From the NCBI RefSeq assembly GCF_023072615.1, contig NZ_JAKNRW010000018.1, positions 41,332-105,331 of the forward strand: a stretch of DNA of 64,000 bases, written 5' to 3'. The DNA comes from Pseudomonas violetae. Its GTDB lineage: Bacteria; Pseudomonadota; Gammaproteobacteria; Pseudomonadales; Pseudomonadaceae. Shown here piece after piece: positions 35,277-44,390 of this stretch. Under the pieces are notes generated by a model. It was not told where the DNA came from. It saw only the letters and a program-made list of their open reading frames with translations, and searched no databases. How positions within the stretch are numbered: the first letter of the stretch is position 1; the number at the start of each line of letters is the position of its first letter. A program made the position numbers and the translations under genes.

Positions 35277-36326
35277 TCATTGCTTTTTTTGGGGTTCTGC
35301 GCCACTGAGCTGCTCAAAAGCCTCATTAGTGCGTATGACGAAACCGGTATCGGTACGAATCACAAAAAAAGCACCGATAGCGTGTGTTGCCGCGTAGTCC
35401 CAACCGCGCTGCGGCCCGAGAATCAGCAACAGCGTCGATAAGCCATCGGCCATCAAGGCCGAAGGATGAATGACTGTGACTGAGGCCAGGGTGTGCGAGA
35501 CCGGCGCACCGGTGTGTGCATCAAAGGCGTGGGAATAGCGCCGGCCATCCTGCTCGAAATAATGACGGTAGTCACCGGAAGTGGACACCGCGTAGTGATC
35601 GAGCGCGATGATCCGCTGGGCAACCTGTTGGTCATCGCGCGGCTCTTCGAGGGCGATCCGCCACGGGGTGCCGTCGAGTTTGCGGCCTGCCGCCTTGAGT
35701 TCCCCGGTGGCTTCAGCGAGGTAGTCGTGGATGCCCATGGCTTCCAGGCGTGCGGCGATGGTATCGACCGCATAGCCGGCGGCGAGGCTGTTGAAGTCGA
35801 CTTCGACGGCGGCGTCCTTGCACAGCTGATCGCCTTGGATGCGCAAATGCTGATAACCAACTTGCTGGCGCACCTGGGCCAGTGCTTCGGCGCTCGGGAC
35901 TACTTCCTTGCGCGATTGCGGCCCAAAACCCCAGAGGTTGAGCAGCGGCTCGACCGTCAGGTCGTAGGAGCCTTCGCTCTGCTGTGACAGCATCTGGCCG
36001 ACGCGGACCAATTCGAGGACGGGCGCGGGCATGTTCCGGCATTGGTGGGCAGGCAGATGGTTAAAGCGCTCGATGTCGGAGTCGCTGCGGTAGGTCGACA
36101 TCTGTCGGTCGACCTGGGCGAGGATTTTTTCCACCTCCGCCTGCACTTCAGTGGGCGCGGGAAGGCCGGCGCGGTGCACATATTTGATTGAATAGGAACT
36201 GCCCATGGTGGGGCCGCCGAAACTTTCCATGGCGTTGCCGTTGCCGCAGCCGGACAGGACGGCAAGCAGCCCCAGAACCCCTCCTTTCCACGCGCTCAAC
36301 ACATCTCTCCAGAATCCCTGACACAT
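35277..36326 (-). CDS. apbE: FAD:protein FMN transferase (ApbE-like lipoprotein)
   Basis: Attaches FMN to a threonine of target flavoproteins such as NqrB/C and RnfG. The 349-residue precursor has a short N-terminus ending in lipobox LAVLSGC, so it should be a lipoprotein. Landmarks: GGPTMGSSYSIKY, DFNSLAAGYAVD, the metal-binding region ATGELKAAGRK, and the C-terminal HAFDAHTGAPVSH and SALMADGLSTLLLILG. ATG 36326 is used; TTG 36332 is possible. The substrate flavoprotein is not in this window. It follows the exopolysaccharide operon by 41 bases and could receive read-through. Confidence 0.9.
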   Translation of the reverse strand: MCQGFWRDVLSAWKGGVLGLLAVLSGCGNGNAMESFGGPTMGSSYSIKYVHRAGLPAPTEVQAEVEKILAQVDRQMSTYRSDSDIERFNHLPAHQCRNMPAPVLELVRVGQMLSQQSEGSYDLTVEPLLNLWGFGPQSRKEVVPSAEALAQVRQQVGYQHLRIQGDQLCKDAAVEVDFNSLAAGYAVDTIAARLEAMGIHDYLAEATGELKAAGRKLDGTPWRIALEEPRDDQQVAQRIIALDHYAVSTSGDYRHYFEQDGRRYSHAFDAHTGAPVSHTLASVTVIHPSALMADGLSTLLLILGPQRGWDYAATHAIGAFFVIRTDTGFVIRTNEAFEQLSGAEPQKKQ

Positions 36327-36367
36327 CACCAAGACGAGCCATTATGCATGACCGTCCAACCCTCTAC

Positions 36368-37807
36368 TCAACGCTCGGCCACCTTCAACAACCCACTCCA
36401 CCCCCCACCCAACGACTTGTACAACGTCACCTGATTAATCTCCCGCGCCAACTCCAGCTGAGCCCACTTTTGTTGCGCGTCAAACAGCGAACGCTGCGCA
36501 TCCATGGTCGAAAAATAGCTGTCCAGCCCAGCCTCGAAACGCAGGCGGGACTGGCGATAAGCTTCCTGATAGTCCCCCACCAGTTTCTTCTGGAACTCCA
36601 CTTGGGTCAGCATCTCCTGACGCGCATTCAAGGCATCGGCCGCTTCCCGAAAGGCGTTCTGCACCGTGGCCTCGTACGCCGCTGTCTGCCCGTCAAACCG
36701 CGCATGACTGGCGTCCACTTGCGCGCGCCGCGCGCCCCCATCGATCAATGGCAATGACCCCGCCAGTGCCACCGTCCAGAATTCCGCCGGGCCGGTGAGC
36801 AGGCGTGAGAAGTCCCCGGTCAGGCTGCCCAATGCAGAGGTCAGGGAAAAGGTCGGAAAGTAGGCGCTGCGCGCGGCACCAATATCGGCATTGGCGGCGC
36901 GCAGTTGGGCCTGCGCGGACATGATGTCGGGGCGGCGCTCGACCAGTGATGCCGGCAGACCGGCCGGTACGTCCAGCGTTGCCAACTGCTCACCGAGCAC
37001 TCCCGTGGGCAGCAAACCCGGCGGCACCGGCTGCCCCACCAGCACCCGCAGCGCATTGCTGTTCTGCGCCACTTGCATCCGATAGGTGTTGACCTGCACA
37101 GCCGCCGTATTGGTCTGCGCATCGGCCTGGTGCACATCGATTCGTGCGCTGGAACCCAGGTTGAAACTCTTGCGCAGCAACTGCCCATAGCGGTCCTGGG
37201 ACTTATAAGTGTTCTGGGCCAGGTCGAGCAGGTGCTGATTGGCCTTGAGTGTCAACCAAGTGCTGGCGACTTCGCCGATCAGAGCCAGGCGCGCTGCCTG
37301 GTAATCCCCCTCCGAGGCTTCGAACCGAGCCCCAGCGGCATTACGCTGGCTGCGAATTCGACCGAACAGGTCCAGCTCGTAGGAAGTGAAGCCGCCAGTG
37401 GCCTGGAAGGTGTTGGCGATGCTGCCAGCGCTGTCGCCGCCATTAGGCGTGCGGACCAGCGGCGGCAACTTGCTGCGTCCGGCGTAGGTGTCTATGCCGA
37501 TTGTGGGAAAAAGTCCGGACTGCGCACTGGCATAACCCGCCCGCGCCTCTTCGACACTGGCAGCGAACTGACGCAGGCTGCGGTTGTTGGCCAGGGCCAT
37601 GTCGATCAGCTGGCGCAGGCGGTCGTCGACCACAAAGCCTCGCCAGTCCTTGTCGAACGCCTGCTTGCCGACGCAGCACTCGCCGGCAGTGTTGGCCGGC
37701 CATTGCTGATCGATTGGCGCCTCGGGTTTCTCATAGGTCGGCTCCAGCGAACAACCGCCCAGCAGTAGCAATGAAATGAAGCATGAGGTCGGTAAGCAAC
37801 TGTTCAT
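36368..37807 (-). CDS. Outer-membrane efflux lipoprotein (OprM/NodT type)
   Basis: The 479-residue precursor has lipobox LLLLGGCS and two repeated TolC-like halves of long helices and short strands (FGRIRSQRNAAGARFEA in the first, AARSAYFPTFSLTSALG in the second). It would form the trimeric outer-membrane channel of a tripartite exporter. It is last in an operon with an HlyD-like adaptor and a glucan-synthase-like glycosyltransferase, so its cargo is more likely a polysaccharide or glycan than a drug. The gap to the upstream gene is 9 bases. ATG 37807 has AGGTG six bases upstream. Confidence 0.9.
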   Translation of the reverse strand: MNSCLPTSCFISLLLLGGCSLEPTYEKPEAPIDQQWPANTAGECCVGKQAFDKDWRGFVVDDRLRQLIDMALANNRSLRQFAASVEEARAGYASAQSGLFPTIGIDTYAGRSKLPPLVRTPNGGDSAGSIANTFQATGGFTSYELDLFGRIRSQRNAAGARFEASEGDYQAARLALIGEVASTWLTLKANQHLLDLAQNTYKSQDRYGQLLRKSFNLGSSARIDVHQADAQTNTAAVQVNTYRMQVAQNSNALRVLVGQPVPPGLLPTGVLGEQLATLDVPAGLPASLVERRPDIMSAQAQLRAANADIGAARSAYFPTFSLTSALGSLTGDFSRLLTGPAEFWTVALAGSLPLIDGGARRAQVDASHARFDGQTAAYEATVQNAFREAADALNARQEMLTQVEFQKKLVGDYQEAYRQSRLRFEAGLDSYFSTMDAQRSLFDAQQKWAQLELAREINQVTLYKSLGGGWSGLLKVAER

Positions 37808-37816
37808 GGCGTGCAC

Positions 37817-39967
37817 CTAAAATCGTTGGCCGAGCAGAGCTCGCAAGGGTGAGAGCAACAAAGACCAAAGTCCCGACCGACTGGCGCTGAGGTGCGGCAG
37901 TGGCTGCTTACGCGAACGCACACTGACCGGCCGCCAGCGACGCCGGGGCATGTAGGACAATGCACTGGTCGGCGCAGGCAAACGGGGCGCCGCAGATTTT
38001 TCGCCGAGCAATGAGCGCCGTAACAAGGTGCCGAAGGCCAGCCCCGGCTCGGCCTTGCTGACGACATTGATCGTCGCATCGCTGAACAGCCGCGCAATCA
38101 GCCGTCGCCGCAGCGGTTCATCAAGCTCGGCAAACCTCAGGCCCAGTTGATTGTCTCCGTGATTGCGCATGACCTCGACATCGAGCCAACCGAGTTTGTC
38201 GACCCACATCTGCCCACACAGCCCCGGCTTGATCGATGAGGCGAGCGCGCACTCGAACGACGCGCCACTGAGGGAAATATCCACCAGCCGCCCGGGCAGC
38301 ACCTTGCCGCCAAACCGGAACCCGGTGGGTTTGTCGAACGGAAAACGCTCCTCACCGTGTAACCGCGGGCGATCCACGCAAGCGACCAGCGTCGCCAGGT
38401 TGTAGACCAGCGCGACCACGGTCCAGCACAGGTTGAACAGCATGTTGCCGTCGAACGAGGCCGCGGTGCTGATCGCGATGTAGGCGCCAATTTGCGAGAA
38501 CAGCGTCAAGGCAAAAAAGAACCCGAACAGCTTCCAGTGCACCATGGTTTTGCTGCGATCCAGGCCTTTGGCGGTCACTTTGAACGGGCGCCCGAACGGG
38601 CGGATCATCGCACTGGCAATGGTGGCCGTCACAGCCAGGGAAGCCACGATCTGTGTAACTTCGGTGAAAATCGGCAAGGTGCGCCGGTCCGTGACCCAGG
38701 TGCCGTAGCCCCAGAACGCAATCAGCGCCGGCATGCCAAACGCGAGAAAATCCATCGGCGTGGCGTAGAAACCGGCGATGCCGAAGTACCAATACAGCAC
38801 CGGCGACACCAACATCATCAGGATGAAGGGCTTGGAAAACCAGTGCATCAGCCCATGGATATAGTGCAACCGGTCATTGAACGTGTAGCCGCTGCCGCGC
38901 AACGGGCCGTCCTTGAGCAATGCCACCTGGATGGTGCCCAGGCACCAGCGCCCGCGTTGGTTGATGTACTCGGTCAGGCCTTCGGCCGATAAGCCGATTG
39001 ACAGGCGCTCATTCAACCAGCGGGTGACATAGCCTTTCTGCAGCAGCCGGTAGGTGGTGTAGATGTCTTCGCAGACCGAGCCTGTAGGAAAACCGCCCAT
39101 CTCATTGATCAAATCACGCCGCACCACGAAGGACGTGCCGACGCAAAAGGCCGCATCCCAGCCATCCTTCGCCGGCTGAAACACGTCGAAAAACACTCTT
39201 TGCTCATCGACCCAGCAAGCCGATGTGCCCAGGTTGTGCTGAATCGGGTCGGGGTTGTAATAAAACTGCGGGGTCTGCACCAGGCCGACTTTTGGGTCGT
39301 CGAACAAGCCCAGGGTGCGCAACAGGATCGGTTGCTGCGGTGCGAAATCGGCATCCAGCACCAGTATGTAAGGCGCGTTACTGCCGGCCGCCGACTGGCG
39401 CAAGCCGTTGTTCAGGTTGCCGGCCTTGGCGTGGGCGTTGTCGGGGCGCCGCGCGTACTGCACACCGATCTCGGCGCAGTAATCGCGTAACCAGTCGCGG
39501 CGCGTATCGTCAAGCACCCAGATGGTGAAGTTCGGGTAGTCGATGGCCTGGGCGGCAATAATGGTTTTTTCCAGGATTTCCAGGCCTTCGTTGTAGGTGG
39601 CGATGAAGATATCAACTGCTGGCGCGCTCACGCCTTGGGCGCGCAAACGTCGCTCGCCGGCGTCGGCGTCCTTGCTGTGATCGGAGCGACACAGCATCAC
39701 CACGATGGAAAACAGCGTGTAGCCGATTGCCAGCATCTCGAAGAACAAAAAGGCGTAGGCCCAGACCGTGGCGAACCCGGAGTGGCCGTCGGGCAGAGTG
39801 TCGCGAATCCGCCAGGCCGCGTAGTTGAGCAACAGCAACGCGGTGACGGCGCCGAATCCAGCACGCGCAGCCCATTGGTCCCGATGGGTCAGGCAGGTGA
39901 ACAGAATCACCGCCGCCAGGGTCCAGAAATTGATTTGCAGCAATTGCAACGAGTCCAGTGCCTGCAT
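37817..39967 (-). CDS. Cellulose-synthase-like GT2 glycosyltransferase with PilZ tail
   Basis: A 716-residue inner-membrane processive glycosyltransferase. It begins with 3-4 hydrophobic helices (about 10-95). The GT-A domain follows with VDIFIATYNEG, LVLDADFAP (DxD), and GRWCLGT preceded by QR (the QxxRW-type motif, about 335). Several more helices form the translocation channel (about 370-535). Residues about 540-628 form a PilZ domain with DISLSGASF but without a clear RxxxR. The C-terminal 90 residues are basic. Similar proteins make cellulose, curdlan or mixed-linkage beta-glucan; the accessory bcs genes are absent, so cellulose is unlikely. Confidence 0.88.
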   Translation of the reverse strand: MQALDSLQLLQINFWTLAAVILFTCLTHRDQWAARAGFGAVTALLLLNYAAWRIRDTLPDGHSGFATVWAYAFLFFEMLAIGYTLFSIVVMLCRSDHSKDADAGERRLRAQGVSAPAVDIFIATYNEGLEILEKTIIAAQAIDYPNFTIWVLDDTRRDWLRDYCAEIGVQYARRPDNAHAKAGNLNNGLRQSAAGSNAPYILVLDADFAPQQPILLRTLGLFDDPKVGLVQTPQFYYNPDPIQHNLGTSACWVDEQRVFFDVFQPAKDGWDAAFCVGTSFVVRRDLINEMGGFPTGSVCEDIYTTYRLLQKGYVTRWLNERLSIGLSAEGLTEYINQRGRWCLGTIQVALLKDGPLRGSGYTFNDRLHYIHGLMHWFSKPFILMMLVSPVLYWYFGIAGFYATPMDFLAFGMPALIAFWGYGTWVTDRRTLPIFTEVTQIVASLAVTATIASAMIRPFGRPFKVTAKGLDRSKTMVHWKLFGFFFALTLFSQIGAYIAISTAASFDGNMLFNLCWTVVALVYNLATLVACVDRPRLHGEERFPFDKPTGFRFGGKVLPGRLVDISLSGASFECALASSIKPGLCGQMWVDKLGWLDVEVMRNHGDNQLGLRFAELDEPLRRRLIARLFSDATINVVSKAEPGLAFGTLLRRSLLGEKSAAPRLPAPTSALSYMPRRRWRPVSVRSRKQPLPHLSASRSGLWSLLLSPLRALLGQRF

Positions 39968-39968
39968 G

Positions 39969-41213
39969 TCAGTCAGCCTCTAGCGAACCGGTAAAGGGAT
40001 TGACGCCGGTGGCCGCAATCGCCGCCCACGCCGTGGCGCCCAGGTGAGGCAGGTGGTAATAGAAAAAATCGTTTGTGACCGAGTCCGGGCCTATGGCCAG
40101 CCCGGTACTGATGCGCTCTGCCGGGGTTGCAAACAGCCAGCCATTGCCCGCTTCCTGGGCCAGCAAAACACTCCACAGTGGCAGCGCCTTGTCTCCCAGG
40201 CCGTTCAGTTGCGCGACCGCAGCGGCTTGCGCGGTGCCTTCGGTCCACAAACCATCGGGATCGCGGTTGAAGCCGTAACCGGCGCCGGCACGGTGCGCGC
40301 GATCCACGAAAGCGAAGACCCGACGCCAATCCCCGGGCGGGTCGTGCAAGGCAATCAACGGCCATATCTGCGCATCCAGTCCGGAACGCAGGCGGTCCGA
40401 TGTCTGGCCATCCGCCCCGGTGCCGATCAGAAAGCGCCCTTCTGTTGCGTCCCATTGACTGGCGACAAACTGCCGGGCGATCTGCGCCTGTTGCGCCGTT
40501 GCCGGGTCCGGGGCCAGGGCGTCGAGGGCCGACCAGGCAGCCGCCAGGTCGACGTTGTGCTCGGTGGACTTCCAGCTCTGCTGGATCTGCTGGTTGAAAT
40601 AGCCGTAGTAGCCACCACTGAAGCCGGCCGGTGCCTGGGCGTCGTAGGTATTTTCCTGCGACCAGCGCAGGACTTTCCTCGCTGCTTCCAGATAGGAACG
40701 TTCGCCGCTTTGGCGAAAGGCCTCGAGCAACGCCAACGCTGCCCAAGCCTGGTTACCGGTAGCACTGCTGACTTGATAGGCGTCCTGATTCCAAGCGTTG
40801 CGTTCGGTGCTCCAGTAGCCGGGCAGCTTCATCGGCGGCGCACCCACAGGGCCGGCAGCGTAGGCGTTGCGCAAACGGCCATCGTGATATTCGGGATCGT
40901 GGTTGATGGCGAAGACCAGGGCATCGGCGATGCGCCGCGCCGACCCGGCCTTGCCGCAGGCGAACAAGGCAATGCTCGCCAGAGCGTTGTCGTAAGTGAA
41001 CGCCACCCCGCGCAAGGCCAGGATGGGCGCCGGCTGACCATTCAACGCTGGGTAACTGGCCACCAGCACCGGCCCCGCCGGCTGCGTGGTCACGGCGCGA
41101 TCGAGCGCGGCGCAGGTCATGGTCGCCAGTTGTGGCCTGGCCGCGGCCGCCAATGTCGAGGCGCCAGTGCCCATGAGCAGCACGCTGACAATACTGCGCA
41201 AGAGGCCGTTCAT
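39969..41213 (-). CDS. Periplasmic alpha/alpha-barrel glycoside-hydrolase-like protein
   Basis: The start at 41213 (MNGLLRSIVSVLLMG) overlaps the stop of the upstream adaptor gene (ATGA). A 414-residue precursor with a signal peptide ending TLAAAA. The mature part is helix-rich, with repeated Trp/Tyr segments (STERNAWNQDAYQ, SWKSTEHNVDLAAAWSAL, GYGFNRDPDGLWTEGTAQ) and several Asp/Glu in loops, as in (alpha/alpha)6-barrel hydrolases and lyases. I could not place it in a numbered GH family. In the operon it may trim or edit the nascent polysaccharide. Confidence 0.75.
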   Translation of the reverse strand: MNGLLRSIVSVLLMGTGASTLAAAARPQLATMTCAALDRAVTTQPAGPVLVASYPALNGQPAPILALRGVAFTYDNALASIALFACGKAGSARRIADALVFAINHDPEYHDGRLRNAYAAGPVGAPPMKLPGYWSTERNAWNQDAYQVSSATGNQAWAALALLEAFRQSGERSYLEAARKVLRWSQENTYDAQAPAGFSGGYYGYFNQQIQQSWKSTEHNVDLAAAWSALDALAPDPATAQQAQIARQFVASQWDATEGRFLIGTGADGQTSDRLRSGLDAQIWPLIALHDPPGDWRRVFAFVDRAHRAGAGYGFNRDPDGLWTEGTAQAAAVAQLNGLGDKALPLWSVLLAQEAGNGWLFATPAERISTGLAIGPDSVTNDFFYYHLPHLGATAWAAIAATGVNPFTGSLEAD

Positions 41214-42415
41214 GGCCGCGACACCTCGGCACTGGCCCACAGCCCGGGGTTGCAGGTCATGGCGCGCTGGCTATCGGTGAGGTCGGCGGCAAAGGTGCCG
41301 ACCACATACACCGAGTTCTGCTCGGCGTAGGGAAACGGCACGCTGTAGGAGTTGGCGCGAATGTCCGAAGCGCTGGATAACAACTGCACCACGCTGGCCT
41401 TGAGCGGTTCGGCAAGGCCGCGGATTTTCACCGTCAGCACGCTGTCGCGGTCGATCTTGCTGGCCATGCGCTCGGGAAATACCGCAATCACGTAGCTCTG
41501 ACCGCAATCGGTGGCGCGCAGCAAGGTCGAACCGGCCTGTACCAGGGTGCCCTGGGGCGCCAGGAGTTCCTGGACAGTACCCGGCGAATAAGCCACGACA
41601 TCGTAACCGGCCATCAGCTTGACCCGGTTCTGTTCGGCATCGATCAAACGGTTGAGATTGTCGAGTTCCTGTTGATAGGTCTCCCGATTTCGCGCCTGAT
41701 TTTCCAGGCTGAGCTTGAGCGTGGTCATTTGCGCGCTCAGGTCAAACATGCGCAGCTGATCGGGGTCGAGGTACACCTGCTTGTTGGCCGCACTGACGTC
41801 GCCGTCGTTAATGCGTAACTGTGAACGAACCGACTCGGCCGCACCTTGCAAAGAAGCCAGCTGCGCTTTCGACGAGGCCACCACCGCGCCACTCACCGCC
41901 CCTTGCACGAACAACTCCAGGTTGCGCTCGACGGTTTCCCGGGCGTCCATCAACCGCGCACTGGCAGCACTGCTTTCGGCCCTCAGGGCTCTCTGGGTAA
42001 AGAGTTGCCGGGTATGAAAGGCGGTCTGGTACTGCTGGCTGGTTTTTTCCAACGCCTCGTAATACTGCTGATCATGTTCGGCCTGGCTGGCCGAGGATGA
42101 TATTTGCTGTTCAAGGGTGAGCCGCCGTGTTTGCAGGGTCAGCAAGGTTTCCTGATTCGCTCGCGGGTTTTCCACCACGGCGATTTTCTGGCCTTGGACA
42201 AAGGTCGCGCCGGGTTTGACTTCCAACGCACTGACCACGCCATCGATGGGCGTAGTGAGCAGGATCACCGGCGCATTTAAAATTGCCCGGGTGGCAGAGG
42301 CCGACACCAAGGGCATCAGCAGTGTCGACAACAGTAACCAGACGACAAACCCGAGGACTCCCAACCCCACCAGGCGGGGAAGCAACGACAGCAATCTTGA
42401 GCGTTCTTCAGCCAT
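41210..42415 (-). CDS. HlyD-family membrane-fusion adaptor
   Basis: The 401-residue protein starts MAEERSRLLSLLPRLV at 42415 with GGGAGAG seven bases before it; a longer frame to 42499 is not used. One transmembrane helix (about 12-38) is followed by a split lipoyl/barrel-sandwich domain (TPIDGVVSALEVKPGATFVQG and YSPGTVQELLAPQGTLVQAG) with a long coiled-coil hairpin between (about 95-240) and a C-terminal beta-barrel. It should bridge the inner-membrane synthase and the outer-membrane channel. It is the first gene of the four-gene operon. Confidence 0.9.
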   Translation of the reverse strand: MAEERSRLLSLLPRLVGLGVLGFVVWLLLSTLLMPLVSASATRAILNAPVILLTTPIDGVVSALEVKPGATFVQGQKIAVVENPRANQETLLTLQTRRLTLEQQISSSASQAEHDQQYYEALEKTSQQYQTAFHTRQLFTQRALRAESSAASARLMDARETVERNLELFVQGAVSGAVVASSKAQLASLQGAAESVRSQLRINDGDVSAANKQVYLDPDQLRMFDLSAQMTTLKLSLENQARNRETYQQELDNLNRLIDAEQNRVKLMAGYDVVAYSPGTVQELLAPQGTLVQAGSTLLRATDCGQSYVIAVFPERMASKIDRDSVLTVKIRGLAEPLKASVVQLLSSASDIRANSYSVPFPYAEQNSVYVVGTFAADLTDSQRAMTCNPGLWASAEVSRP

Positions 42416-42611
42416 GTTCAACTCTCCCGAGAGACCAACCGCGTAAAAGCCAGGCAATAACAGGCCATGACCGCGAAACACTTTCGGCAGGGTGAGCAAT
42501 ACGAAACAGGGCGCTGCACGGCAACTAAGCCGGAACAGTTTTAATTGGATTTATAGTGATGTGAGCAGGAATGAGATCCCTGTCTTTTTGGAGAGTTGTA
42601 ACTTGGCGCAC

Positions 42612-42648
42612 AAGCAAAAAATCGACGAAGCCCGAGGCAGAGCGGGCT
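42612..42648 (-). terminator. Possible leader attenuator upstream of the adaptor gene
   Basis: On the minus strand AGCCCG (42643-42648) pairs with CGGGCT (42629-42634), and a T6 run follows after a 7-base spacer. It lies between the predicted promoter and the first gene. The stem is short and the spacer is longer than in classic terminators, so this is tentative. Confidence 0.35.
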
Positions 42649-42658
42649 GTCATAGGCG

Positions 42659-42687
42659 ACACTAGTTTCAGTGCGCGAGAGTGTCAA
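42659..42687 (-). promoter_or_regulatory. Predicted sigma70 promoter of the exopolysaccharide operon
   Basis: On the minus strand a perfect TTGACA (42682-42687) is followed at exactly 17 bases by TAGTGT (42659-42664). It points toward the adaptor gene about 245 bases away. Confidence 0.6.
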
Positions 42688-42897
42688 GCCTTTGAAGGAA
42701 ACAATTAAATGACGCCAATTAGATAACGCTATTAAAATTCAACCCGCGAAACAACTTGTGTCGCGATTAACCGGCAACTGCTTATTTTGCTGGAAGTTTA
42801 TCCTTGTCATTAACCAACACACCGGCATCAGCAAATCAGATGATTATTAACTCTCGGCAAAGAAGACTAAAAAGTTATAAGCACACCGCACAACAAA

Positions 42898-42926
42898 AAC
42901 GCCCCGACCAAGGCCGGGGCGTTTTT
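42898..42926. terminator. Bidirectional Rho-independent terminator of gap
   Basis: Stem CGCCCCG/CGGGGCG around ACCAAGGC-type loop bases, with T5 on one side and A-rich sequence on the other, about 20 bases beyond the gap stop codon. Confidence 0.9.
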
Positions 42927-42941
42927 AATTACATCTGAAGC

Positions 42942-44390
42942 TTAGCGCGGGAATGCTGGCGGGTTTACACCGGCCATGTCTTCCATCACGCGAACCACCT
43001 GGCAGCTGTAACCGAACTCGTTGTCGTACCAAACGTACAGAACGACGCGGTTATCCTGGGTGATGGTCGCCTCAGCGTCCACAACGCCTGCGTGGCGCGA
43101 GCCAACGAAGTCGGTGGAAACCACTTCCTGCGAGTTGACGTAGTCGATTTGCTTGTGCAGATCGGAGTGCATGGCCATCTGGCGCAGGTACTCGTTGATC
43201 TCTTCGCGGGTGGTGGCTTTCTCAAGGTTCAGGTTGAGAATGGCCATCGACACGTTAGGCGTCGGAACGCGGATCGCGTTACCGGTCAGCTTGCCGGCCA
43301 GCTCAGGCAGGGCCTTGGCAGCAGCGGTAGCGGCACCGGTCTCGGTGATGACCATGTTCAGCGCGGCGCTACGGCCACGGCGATCGCCCTTGTGGAAGTT
43401 GTCGATCAGGTTCTGGTCGTTGGTGTACGAGTGAACGGTTTCAACGTGACCATTAACGATGCCGAACTTGTCGTTCACAGCCTTGAGCACCGGCACGATG
43501 GCGTTGGTGGTGCAGGAAGCGGCGGAAACAATTTTGTCGTCAGCGGTGATATCGCCGTGGTTGATGCCGTGCACGATGTTCTTCAGCTTGCCTTTGCCAG
43601 GCGCGGTCAGAACAACGCGGTCGACACCCGGGCATGCCAAGTGCTGGCCCAGGCCGTCGGCGTCACGCCATACACCAGTGTTGTCCACCAGCAGCGCGTC
43701 TTTGATGCCGTACTGGGTGTAGTCCACCTCAGTTGGGTTTTTCGCGTAGATAACCTGGATCAGGTTGCCGTTGGCGGTGATGGTGTTGTTGGCTTCGTCA
43801 ATGGTGATGGTGCCGTCGAACGGACCATGAACCGAGTCACGACGCAGCAGGCTTGCGCGCTTGACCAGGTCATTCTCGGCGCCCTTGCGGACCACGATGG
43901 CGCGCAGGCGCAGGCCGTCGCCACCACCGGTTTTCTCGATCAGGATGCGCGCCAGCAGGCGGCCGATACGACCGAAGCCGTACAGGACCACGTCGGTGCC
44001 CTTGCGAGCGGAGGCGTTCTGCTGACCAACAACGTCAGCCAGTTCTTCGCGGACGAACTGCTCGGCAGTGCGGCCATTGCCTTCGGTCTTGAATTTGACC
44101 GCAAGCTTGCCCAGGTCTACCGAAGCGGCGCCGAGCTTGAGTTCGCTCATCGCCTTGAGCAGCGGGAATGTTTCGTGGACGGACAATTCGCTGTCATCGG
44201 ACTGGCGATGACGAGCAAAGCGGTGGGCTTTGAGAATCGCAATGACTGAACGATTGATCAGGCTGCGGCCATAGATCGAGCTCACCACGTTGTTATTGCG
44301 GTAGAGCTGACCGATAAGCGGAATCATCGCTTCTGCGAGTGCTTCACGGTCGATCCATTCACCAAGACACTGGTCGGGCTTCTGAGTCAC
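42942..44390 (-). CDS. gap: Glyceraldehyde-3-phosphate dehydrogenase (long Pseudomonas type)
   Basis: Interconverts glyceraldehyde-3-phosphate and 1,3-bisphosphoglycerate. The protein is about 482 residues, longer than the usual 335, because an N-terminal helical extension of about 120 residues precedes the Rossmann domain (VLYGFGRIGRLLARIL). The catalytic cysteine is in SAASCTTNAIVPVLK. GTG at 44390 (VTQKPDQCLGEW) is the preferred start because GGAAGG lies five bases before it; ATG 44405, five codons upstream, has no site. Oriented divergently from mfd, an order conserved in Pseudomonas. Confidence 0.93.
   Translation of the reverse strand: MTQKPDQCLGEWIDREALAEAMIPLIGQLYRNNNVVSSIYGRSLINRSVIAILKAHRFARHRQSDDSELSVHETFPLLKAMSELKLGAASVDLGKLAVKFKTEGNGRTAEQFVREELADVVGQQNASARKGTDVVLYGFGRIGRLLARILIEKTGGGDGLRLRAIVVRKGAENDLVKRASLLRRDSVHGPFDGTITIDEANNTITANGNLIQVIYAKNPTEVDYTQYGIKDALLVDNTGVWRDADGLGQHLACPGVDRVVLTAPGKGKLKNIVHGINHGDITADDKIVSAASCTTNAIVPVLKAVNDKFGIVNGHVETVHSYTNDQNLIDNFHKGDRRGRSAALNMVITETGAATAAAKALPELAGKLTGNAIRVPTPNVSMAILNLNLEKATTREEINEYLRQMAMHSDLHKQIDYVNSQEVVSTDFVGSRHAGVVDAEATITQDNRVVLYVWYDNEFGYSCQVVRVMEDMAGVNPPAFPR

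Larger units (their letters stand above)
42416..42897. other. Long leader/promoter region of the exopolysaccharide operon
   Basis: The gap is unusually AT-rich (especially 42690-42890) compared with both flanks. It contains no plausible gene. It holds the sigma70-like promoter at 42659-42687, a leader of about 235 nt before the adaptor gene, and a hairpin followed by T6 near 42612-42648 on the minus strand. The remaining 200 bp upstream of the promoter could hold regulator sites. Confidence 0.6.

Noticed and set aside
40044..41330. 428-codon open frame antisense to the alpha/alpha-barrel gene
   Set aside because: The minus strand holds an ATGA-coupled operon gene with a signal peptide; the plus frame has no such features.
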